This document shows, piece after piece, positions 1-5,471 of a DNA stretch of 5,987 bases. The DNA is from Candidatus Omnitrophota bacterium (GTDB lineage Bacteria; Omnitrophota; Omnitrophia; Omnitrophales; Aquincolibacteriaceae), in NCBI GenBank assembly GCA_023246995.1, contig JAHFHI010000097.1:1-5987 (forward strand), in the 5' to 3' direction. Under the pieces are notes generated by a model that was given only the letters and a program-made list of their open reading frames with translations, did not search any database and was not told the DNA's origin. Positions within the stretch are counted from its first letter, which is position 1. Every line of letters begins with the position of its first letter. A program made the position numbers and the translations under genes.

Positions 1-2
1 AG

Positions 3-194
3 GGTTATTTCGGGCGCGGAAGCGAGATTGCCGACAAGCTGAATCAGCATTTTCAAGATCCCTGGAGATCGAAAAAATTTGTCGAGGCTTTCACGGATCT
101 TTGGCAAAGGCCGGGCCAATCCACGTTTGAATTGGCCGCGAGCCATCCGCAGTATGGAAATATCGCCGCCGCTCTTGAAAGTCTGGCGGGCGCC
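3..194 (+). other. C-terminal tail of an upstream module of the giant protein
   Basis: About 64 residues before the first RSEVR seam. They are mostly helical-looking and rich in charged and aromatic residues (for example DPWRSKKFVEAFTDLW), ending in a short Ala/Gly linker (ESLAGA). The stretch is too short and incomplete to assign to a family. Its presence shows that the methyltransferase-like module is not the first module of the protein and that more coding sequence lies to the left. Confidence 0.6.
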
Positions 195-3100
195 CGTTCG
201 GAAGTGCGCACCGCACCGCAAGCCCCATCGGCGCGCGAAGCCATGGAAAGCTATTATTTCGACACCTGGCGGCAGGATCCCGAGCGGGCAGCGCTTTCCA
301 GAGCCGCCGAATCCGATTACGCGTCATCCACATGGTCCCAGCTCAATATCACCAACCGCGGAGTCGTTGCGCCCGAGGGTTTTCCGCTGCGTTCGCTTTT
401 AAACGGTGTAAGCGGGGAGCAAAGTTACGACAGCCTGACCGGATTCGCGAGCGGCAACTACCTTTACCAAGCCATCCCCGCATTACGCCAAAAACTTATT
501 CAGGAGGGACATCTCCGGCCGGAAAATCCGCTTGAACTGCTGGATGTGGGCATGGGCCGCGGCTATGGAGTTTTGAGTCTTGCCATTGTGGTCGGCGCCA
601 ACGCCTTCCCCGAATTGGGGGCAAAACTCCTGGAAAGCCGTTTCAAATCCGAAGAAGAAATGGCCCAAGCCGCGGCCGAACTGGCAAACGCTTTGAAGGG
701 GCAGTACCGATTTTACGGTGTGGACATCGTGGCCCGGGAGATTTCAACGAGCGATGACAAAACAGGAAGGCTGCTTTGGGACGCTTTTGTTCAAAACGGG
801 GCTGTTGTGCCCTGGATAGGTCCGGTCAACAGCATGCCCCGGGAGTGGAGCTCGAAATTTCACAGCATTGTCTCTGTCGAATCCATGCGCTATGTCAAAG
901 ACGGTCTGGGTGCGATCGAGGAAATTTACCGGGTGCTTGCTCCCGGCGGGGAGACCCGAATCATGGTGGGCGGGGATCCCGGTATTTCGGTCACCGGAAA
1001 GGGCAGCGTCAAATACGCGGATTTACTCAAAAAAGGGAAGGATCTCGGCTACAGCGGTCTAGCCCTTGAAAATTTCGGGGGGCAATACAAGATTTACCAC
1101 GAAGATGAGAATGCCTTCGACGATTTTTATTTAGCTTCGCTTCCCGATACGCTGAATTTTACAAAATCCGTCTCGGATCCTCCGGTTCTTTTTTTTGGAT
1201 ACCGGCCCGCGCTCGATCCCCGGCTCAATTATGTGTCTTACCAGGAAATTCCTTCGGAAGGCGCGCCTGCCTGGTGGGCCGAGAGCGTGGTCACGGCGGC
1301 GCCCCGATCCGAAGTGCGGACGCAGGAAAATGATCCCCGGGTGGCGCATCTGCCTGAAGCCCTGCGGCGCGTGATTGTGCTTCCCGAAGGAGTGGAAGCC
1401 AGGCTTATGGACAAAACGGTGGAGCTGGAAGGGGGCGCGACGGAAAGTGAAAGCCAGCTATTTCTTGAGAGCCAGGCGATGCTCGCCGCCGAGCTGGGGA
1501 CAAAACTGATCGTCAATGTCGAGATATCGCGGGCCCCCCATGACACGATTGCCAATGAATGGTTGAGCCAAACCGAACTCGGATGGCTTCTTCAAGACGG
1601 CAAAGCCTGGGCGCTTGAACTTACTTATACCGTGGAGGAAAACGCCGAAGACAGAACGAAGCGGATTTTTTATGCCCCGTCACTACGCTCCGACGAAGAC
1701 CAAGATCAGGAGCAAAAGAGGAAAATAAGGGTAGAGCTCATGACGATCAGGGACGGTCAGTTTGTCGTTCAGCGGGCGCTTTCTCTTTTCCGCCAGGCTT
1801 TGCGGGATGCCAAAAATGCGATGAACCTGGGGACTGAAGGGTTAGCTGTTTATAAAGACAGGTTCGCGACTCTTAATCTCTTGGTGCAAATGACTGAAAG
1901 TTTTAATCAAAGCGATAAAAATAATGAGGACAGCCTTGCTAAAAAATTCCAAGAGCAGATCGACCCCATCGCGGGCTGGGGGGAGCGGGCCGTCATCGAA
2001 GCGGTGTCCTCCCAGTTGATCGATCTCGTGCTGCGCGACAAGCTATCGACCGAGAAGAAAAACGACGAGGAAAGCGAGGAAGCGAAGGCGACCAGGCTTG
2101 TAAACGACCTGCGCGACAACCCTTCTCCGGCAACTCTTGAAGCCGCCCAAGCTTTTCTCAAAGAAATCGGCCCCCGTTCGGAGGTGAGGACTCTTTCCGT
2201 TCCCAAGATTGAAAATGCCGCGAGTCTGGATCTCCAGAGCATTCTTCCCCAGTTGGGAGCGCAGGCATCCTTGAGAAAAAACTTTACGCTAAAGGATTCA
2301 AACGGCAATCCCAGGACCTTTGATGCGGTCTACCGCCGCGGCGAAACAGAGGTCGAAATTTATGTCACGGAGACCCGGGAATCCTTCGCGGCGGCCAACC
2401 CGGATGAAAGCCCGTTTGGATTTATGGGCAACAAAATGGAATTTGCCTATACCCCTGAAACCAAAATGCTTAAGATTAAGACCGTTAATTTGACCGGGGC
2501 CGCAGTCGAGACCCTTCGCGCGGATCCCGGGAAGGGATATGCGGGAGCCTATGCAGCCCTTCTTGCAGCGCTTTTACCCCATGCCGACAGGGTCAGCTCG
2601 GTTGCCGGACAGCAAAAAACCCGTGCCATAATGGGGGCATTTCTAAAGGATCATCCCGAGTTTCTGGCCACCCGCCAAATTGAGGATCTGCAAGTTCCCC
2701 TGGCGTTTGTCCCGCATTCCGTAATCGCGCAAACACCTCTCGGCCGAGCGAGGGGGAATGATTTTATTGATTTTGCCCTGAGAGTGACCGGTGCGAACGG
2801 TAAGGATGTCTTTCGTTTGTATAGTTTCCGGATGCCCGAAAATCTGAAAGGGCTTCTGAAAGATTCTTTGTCTGGTGAGGAATTAACACAGCTGGAAAGG
2901 TTTGCCGCCGAAGTCGAGCCGAGAGATCCTGAATTTGGCTATGCGCTAAAACTGCAGGTTCAGTATCAACGGGCGAACGCTGGGCAAGGAACAACCGGTA
3001 TCGCCCAATTTTTAGAAGCCCAGCCCGTGCCTTTTCAAGAGAGTGTGCTTGCTAACGCCCGTTCCGAGGTGCGGGCGCCGGTGGATCAGGCGGTGTTTGA

Positions 3101-5456
3101 CTATTCCCAGGATGCCCGTTATGAGGCGGCGCTTGAGCGCATCGCGGACCCTGGTTTGCAGGAGGCCCTGCGCGGGATGAAAACCGAATTGCTTGAGAGG
3201 CTGGGCAATCAACTTCTGGTGCAGGAATCCTTAAAACGTTTTGAGGTGAGCGATCTTATTTTAGAAGTCATGAACCGCACCGGCACCACGGATATGGATG
3301 CGGTGACGCAATTTGTCGTTTCGATTGAACCCGTCGGCTTAAACGAGCTTTACAGGCGCGATCAGGGGCTGAAAGCGAATTTGAACGAGGCCCTGACATC
3401 CGCGTTTTTTGAACTCGCGATCATGGGAAAAGATTTCGGTTTTGCCTTGGAAGAGCCCGTGCGCGTCGAGGATGCGGGGGTCCTGGGCGGAGAAGCCTAT
3501 ATGTATAAAATTGCCACGATGAGTGTGGAGAGGGGGACGAAAGTCGGCGACAGCGGGCTTCGAGTAGTTGCGATTTTCGGCGAGGACGGAAGGGTTAGGG
3601 ATTATTTCATTTCTCTTCCCACCCCCATGATGGAAGAAAATGCCCTTGGCTTTTACGTTAAACCGGCTCAAATTCAAACACTCATCGAATCCGGCATCGG
3701 GAAGGCTCAAAAAAGTTACGCCCGCATGCTGGGTTTTGAGGCGCCCAGAGAGCTCTGGCGGGATTTTAAGCAAACGGTTCTTCAATTTTTTGAATTCCAA
3801 AATGTCGTCAGACCTTCGAAGTCCGAGGATGAGGCCGCGCGCGAGCGGTCCGATCATTTGATGCTGGTCCCCCAGGGTTTTGACAAAGCTGATTTTCTGC
3901 GCAATGCCCTTGGCTCCAATATCTATCAATGGCAGCTTTTGCACCCCGAGGCCTCTGGCTTTGCCCTGACTAAGGATATTCTTTTCTTAAACCGGCCTTC
4001 CGTAAGCCAGGAAGAGTGGAAGCTGGAGTTCGAGGACCAGGATAAAATGGATGAACAGACCGTGAACGAATTTTTCGCTTATCTGATCGGGGAGATGGTC
4101 GAGCAGGGCGAAGCCAGGACCATCCGCCGGGGAGCTTTCGAATTTCGCTACTATAAGCAGGACATTGATCTCCTGGCGGAGCTTGGTTTTCTGCCACCCG
4201 AAATCCGTCAATCCGCCTGGTACCAGTCCGAGTTGCTCGCGGAATTTCAGCAAGGCGTTACGGACGGCACGGCCACCGAAGAGGAGGTGCGTGAACGCAC
4301 CGGGCAAAGGGCAAAGAATCAGGTGGAAGGACTCGTCAGCCGCGATATCGTTTTTATGCTGCCGCATAGCGACCTGGACGAAGAAACCCTGAAGCCCCAA
4401 ACCGTTTATACCCACGAAATGCAGCATTACCTTTTTGGGAAAATATGGGCCCGGTTGAGTCCTGAAAGAAAAGCCGAGATTGTGGCCCTCATCAAGGAAC
4501 GTCACCCCAATTTTTTTATGGCCCATCCGATTTTGTACGGCTACAGCCTGAAGCCGGTCCAGCCGCAGGCCGCGGCGCAAGCCCCGCCCGTGCTTGTCCG
4601 TTCCGAGGTGAGGCAGGTGGCCGAGGAAGTGGTCAAGGCGATCGTGGAGGAGACCCCGGGCCTTGAGGTCGCGCCCTTGAGCAGCAAGGTTTATCAGGTC
4701 ACCGTCCGGGGCCCCAATGGGGTCAATGCCTTTATTGAGGCGGTCCGGGCCAGCGTGGCGCAGTTAAAAGAAAGCGGCAGGGCGCAAACAAGCGCGGAGT
4801 TCACGCAAAGTCACTGGGACGCCTTTCTTGACTGGTACGGTAAAGCGCTTCAGGCCATGCTTGAGGCGGCTCCCGATAAATCACTTGTCCTGGCTTTTGA
4901 TCTTCCGGGCGCCGAAACGCAGGTCGGACAGATTTTTGAGACCGCGGAGGCCAAAGAGCTTCTCTCAAAAATCATGACCGCTTATTTTTCAAAGCGGATG
5001 GACGTCAACAAAATTTCAGTCAAGGGGCTTAACCGCCAGAGCGCTAATCTTGAAACCTGGCGCGGAAATCTCGCGGCCGATAACGGCGCCAAGATGCCGG
5101 TTCTGATGGGGGAGGGCGGAGCGCTTGCGCTCCAAAATCTTATTCCGGTACGGGCCACGGGAGGCGAGGGTCTTCAGGGACAGGAGCTTTTTGAAGTGAC
5201 GGTGCTGCTGACCGAGGCTCTTGAGGGGTTGCGGGTTTCATCTTCCGAACGGGTCAAAACCGCCGCGGATTTAAAAAGTCCGGATGTTCAGAGAGCCCTT
5301 CTTGAAGCCGCGCTTTTGAGCGAAAAGAATTATCAGCAGGTCGTAAAGTTTGACCAGAACGGCCAGATCCTGATTGACAGGGACCGCCTCTGGGAATTTG
5401 TCCGGGCCATTACGCTTGCCTACGAAGCCCGCCAGGCCACGGCCGCGGCCGCGTAA
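3..5456 (+). CDS. Giant modular RSEVR-repeat protein, 5'-partial (methyltransferase-like and HExxH metallopeptidase-like modules)
   Basis: The frame is open from the first complete codon at nt 3 to a TAA at 5454-5456, giving 1,817 visible residues; the true start lies left of the window. A TTG at 132 and an ATG at 243 are in frame, but neither has a convincing ribosome binding site, and the residues before 132 read as ordinary cysteine-free protein. Residue numbers below count from nt 3. Five copies of RSEVR (residues 65, 435, 725, 1020, 1533) divide the chain into segments of about 365, 285, 290, 508 and 280 residues after a cut first piece. Recognisable signals are SAM-methyltransferase motifs (179-316) and HEMQH (1471-1475). 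There is no cysteine, and I see no transmembrane stretch; the N terminus, where a signal peptide would lie, is missing. The C terminus ends in a short alanine run. The overall function is unknown. It resembles a multidomain or polyprotein-like product, possibly of Omnitrophota type (from memory). I am sure of the gene and unsure of its role. Confidence 0.93.
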   Translation, partial: GYFGRGSEIADKLNQHFQDPWRSKKFVEAFTDLWQRPGQSTFELAASHPQYGNIAAALESLAGARSEVRTAPQAPSAREAMESYYFDTWRQDPERAALSRAAESDYASSTWSQLNITNRGVVAPEGFPLRSLLNGVSGEQSYDSLTGFASGNYLYQAIPALRQKLIQEGHLRPENPLELLDVGMGRGYGVLSLAIVVGANAFPELGAKLLESRFKSEEEMAQAAAELANALKGQYRFYGVDIVAREISTSDDKTGRLLWDAFVQNGAVVPWIGPVNSMPREWSSKFHSIVSVESMRYVKDGLGAIEEIYRVLAPGGETRIMVGGDPGISVTGKGSVKYADLLKKGKDLGYSGLALENFGGQYKIYHEDENAFDDFYLASLPDTLNFTKSVSDPPVLFFGYRPALDPRLNYVSYQEIPSEGAPAWWAESVVTAAPRSEVRTQENDPRVAHLPEALRRVIVLPEGVEARLMDKTVELEGGATESESQLFLESQAMLAAELGTKLIVNVEISRAPHDTIANEWLSQTELGWLLQDGKAWALELTYTVEENAEDRTKRIFYAPSLRSDEDQDQEQKRKIRVELMTIRDGQFVVQRALSLFRQALRDAKNAMNLGTEGLAVYKDRFATLNLLVQMTESFNQSDKNNEDSLAKKFQEQIDPIAGWGERAVIEAVSSQLIDLVLRDKLSTEKKNDEESEEAKATRLVNDLRDNPSPATLEAAQAFLKEIGPRSEVRTLSVPKIENAASLDLQSILPQLGAQASLRKNFTLKDSNGNPRTFDAVYRRGETEVEIYVTETRESFAAANPDESPFGFMGNKMEFAYTPETKMLKIKTVNLTGAAVETLRADPGKGYAGAYAALLAALLPHADRVSSVAGQQKTRAIMGAFLKDHPEFLATRQIEDLQVPLAFVPHSVIAQTPLGRARGNDFIDFALRVTGANGKDVFRLYSFRMPENLKGLLKDSLSGEELTQLERFAAEVEPRDPEFGYALKLQVQYQRANAGQGTTGIAQFLEAQPVPFQESVLANARSEVRAPVDQAVFDYSQDARYEAALERIADPGLQEALRGMKTELLERLGNQLLVQESLKRFEVSDLILEVMNRTGTTDMDAVTQFVVSIEPVGLNELYRRDQGLKANLNEALTSAFFELAIMGKDFGFALEEPVRVEDAGVLGGEAYMYKIATMSVERGTKVGDSGLRVVAIFGEDGRVRDYFISLPTPMMEENALGFYVKPAQIQTLIESGIGKAQKSYARMLGFEAPRELWRDFKQTVLQFFEFQNVVRPSKSEDEAARERSDHLMLVPQGFDKADFLRNALGSNIYQWQLLHPEASGFALTKDILFLNRPSVSQEEWKLEFEDQDKMDEQTVNEFFAYLIGEMVEQGEARTIRRGAFEFRYYKQDIDLLAELGFLPPEIRQSAWYQSELLAEFQQGVTDGTATEEEVRERTGQRAKNQVEGLVSRDIVFMLPHSDLDEETLKPQTVYTHEMQHYLFGKIWARLSPERKAEIVALIKERHPNFFMAHPILYGYSLKPVQPQAAAQAPPVLVRSEVRQVAEEVVKAIVEETPGLEVAPLSSKVYQVTVRGPNGVNAFIEAVRASVAQLKESGRAQTSAEFTQSHWDAFLDWYGKALQAMLEAAPDKSLVLAFDLPGAETQVGQIFETAEAKELLSKIMTAYFSKRMDVNKISVKGLNRQSANLETWRGNLAADNGAKMPVLMGEGGALALQNLIPVRATGGEGLQGQELFEVTVLLTEALEGLRVSSSERVKTAADLKSPDVQRALLEAALLSEKNYQQVVKFDQNGQILIDRDRLWEFVRAITLAYEARQATAAAA
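195..209 (+). repeat. RSEVR seam motif, copy 1
   Basis: Codons CGT TCG GAA GTG CGC encode RSEVR at residues 65-69, in the context AGA-RSEVR-TAPQAP. The flanks are rich in Ala, Pro and Gly, as expected of a linker. It separates the cut upstream module from the methyltransferase-like module. Confidence 0.9.
210..1304 (+). other. Class I SAM-dependent methyltransferase-like module
   Basis: About 365 residues (70-434). Motif I, the glycine-rich SAM-binding loop, is LLDVGMGRGYG at residues 179-189 (nt 537-569). The acidic end of the second strand, which binds the ribose of SAM in this fold, is probably Asp241 in FYGVDI. The motif IV region is FHSIVSVESMRYV (from residue 286), and the post-motif VLAPGG at 311-316 precedes a strand, as in Methyltransf_11/25-type enzymes that act on small molecules or lipids. 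About 50 residues separate motif I from Asp241, more than the usual 20 or so, so there is a helical insertion (KSEEEMAQAAAELANALKG). About 110 residues follow the fold before the seam. The substrate cannot be read from sequence. The fold is fairly certain; activity is inferred. Confidence 0.75.
1305..1319 (+). repeat. RSEVR seam motif, copy 2
   Basis: Codons CGA TCC GAA GTG CGG encode RSEVR at residues 435-439, in the context TAAP-RSEVR-TQEND. It follows the end of the methyltransferase-like module. This is the only copy that uses CGA for the first Arg. Confidence 0.9.
1320..2174 (+). other. Unrecognised charged, helix-rich module
   Basis: About 285 residues (440-724) that I cannot assign to a family. 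The first half alternates predicted strands and loops (RRVIVLPEGVEARL, TKLIVNVEISRAP, WALELTYTVEE). It is followed by a highly charged loop at nt 1692-1724 (DEDQDQEQKRK). The second half looks helical and ends in a second charged stretch at nt 2052-2087 (EKKNDEESEEAK), probably solvent-exposed or disordered. No catalytic motif stands out, and no membrane segment or cysteine is present. It could be a binding or scaffold domain; no function is proposed. Confidence 0.5.
2175..2189 (+). repeat. RSEVR seam motif, copy 3
   Basis: Codons CGT TCG GAG GTG AGG encode RSEVR at residues 725-729, in the context EIGP-RSEVR-TLSVP. The second Arg is AGG rather than CGN, so the copy differs from copies 1 and 2 in DNA but not in protein. 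Confidence 0.9.
2190..3059 (+). other. Unrecognised alpha/beta module, weakly acetyltransferase-like
   Basis: About 290 residues (730-1019). A strand-rich region (FDAVYRRGETEVEIYVTET, then MLKIKTVNL) is followed by DPGKGYAGAYAALLAALLP near nt 2523-2580, then by a further strand and helix. A strand, then a Gly-Lys-Gly turn, then a long helix recalls the acetyl-CoA pyrophosphate loop of GNAT N-acetyltransferases (Q/R-x-x-G-x-G/A). Here, however, the expected Gln/Arg is Pro, and the flanking signature residues are not clear. The remaining residues, including ANGKDVFRLYSFRMPENLKG, suggest a second small domain. The GNAT relation is a weak hint only; the module may be an unrelated family. Confidence 0.3.
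3060..3074 (+). repeat. RSEVR seam motif, copy 4
   Basis: Codons CGT TCC GAG GTG CGG encode RSEVR at residues 1020-1024, in the context LANA-RSEVR-APVDQ. It opens the longest segment of the visible protein. Confidence 0.9.
3075..3821 (+). other. Unrecognised module, first half of the long segment
   Basis: About 249 residues (1025-1273). The first part is helical (ALERIADPGLQEALRGMKTE and onward). A strand-rich core follows (FGFALEEPVRVEDAG, YMYKIATMSVERG, GLRVVAIFGEDGRVRDYFI), then a helical end rich in aromatic residues (WRDFKQTVLQFFEFQ). I do not recognise a family or a catalytic motif. It is listed apart from the peptidase-like half because a charged, Pro/Ser-containing linker with a possible decayed seam divides the 508-residue segment into two parts of similar size. 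Confidence 0.4.
3822..3833 (+). repeat. Possible decayed sixth RSEVR seam
   Basis: The DNA TCCGAGGATGAGG (nt 3822-3834) matches TCCGAGGTGAGG of copy 5 except for one extra A, and it encodes KSEDE in place of RSEVR. It lies in a hydrophilic linker (RPSKSEDEAARERSD, residues 1270-1284) near the middle of the over-long segment. A 12-base match with one gap can arise by chance, and a one-base insertion would have needed frame compensation, so this is only a candidate. Confidence 0.25.
3834..4598 (+). other. HExxH zinc-metallopeptidase-like module
   Basis: About 255 residues (1278-1532). HEMQH at residues 1471-1475 (nt 4413-4427), in YTHEMQHYLFG, fits the HExxH zinc-binding helix: two His bind zinc and the Glu activates water. 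It is preceded by a plausible strand (DIVFMLPHSDLDE), as in many zincins. The metzincin extension HExxHxxGxxH is absent. A third ligand is not certain; Glu residues at 1488, 1492 and 1499 are candidates, but none has the exact thermolysin spacing. The module ends about 60 residues later in a Gln/Ala/Pro linker (PVQPQAAAQAPP) before copy 5. HExxH alone is a short motif, so peptidase activity is inferred, helped by the hydrophobic residues around it. Confidence 0.5.
4599..4613 (+). repeat. RSEVR seam motif, copy 5
   Basis: Codons CGT TCC GAG GTG AGG encode RSEVR at residues 1533-1537, in the context PVLV-RSEVR-QVAEE. It follows the clearest disordered-looking linker of the protein, rich in Gln, Ala and Pro, and opens the last module. 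Confidence 0.9.
4614..5453 (+). other. Unrecognised C-terminal module
   Basis: 280 residues (1538-1817). It begins with a helix-strand pair (EVVKAIVEETPGLEVAPLSS, then VYQVTVRGPNGVNAFIEAV), followed by a long helical stretch (HWDAFLDWYGKALQAMLEAA). Next come a strand ending in LVLAFDLPGAE, a Gly-rich loop (MGEGGALAL), and final helices closing with a tail of alternating Ala and a last Ala run (QATAAAA). The pattern suggests an alpha/beta fold. I cannot name a family or active site. It has no cell-wall sorting signal, no C-terminal hydrophobic anchor and no beta-barrel-like ending, so any secretion would need another route. Confidence 0.45.
5440..5451. repeat. 12-bp GC-only palindrome at the 3' end of the giant gene
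   Basis: CGGCCGCGGCCG is a perfect inverted repeat just before the stop codon. It lies inside the codons for the terminal alanines. The only nearby homopolymer is an A run on the + strand after it, so it does not look like an intrinsic terminator for either gene. Confidence 0.6.
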
Positions 5457-5471
5457 AAAGTCCCCGCCATT
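5457..5471. other. 15-nt convergent intergenic gap
   Basis: The two stop codons face each other across 15 nt. I see no hairpin with a T run for either direction, so termination must be Rho-dependent, occur inside the opposing gene, or rely on a structure I cannot recognise. Read-through would give overlapping antisense transcripts. Confidence 0.7.

Noticed and set aside
132..134. TTG as start codon of the giant gene
   Set aside because: The frame is open and protein-like upstream to the window edge, and there is no ribosome binding site before it. It is an internal Leu codon.
3339..3944. 201-residue open frame on the - strand
   Set aside because: It lies entirely antisense to the giant gene, with no recognisable motif or family. 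Its length is explained by the GC-rich coding strand opposite.
4413..4446. Metzincin-type peptidase
   Set aside because: The extended HExxHxxGxxH signature is absent after HEMQH; only the core HExxH is supported.
3987..4580. 197-residue open frame on the - strand
   Set aside because: It is antisense to the peptidase-like module, and its protein shows no family features. It is a shadow frame.
195..4613. CRISPR or DNA satellite array formed by the repeated 15-mers
   Set aside because: Spacing is 870-1,540 nt and irregular, copies vary only at synonymous sites, and all are in one coding frame, so this is a protein motif.
5440..5460. GC palindrome as intrinsic terminator
   Set aside because: It lies inside coding sequence, can form only a tiny stem, and has no downstream T run on either strand.
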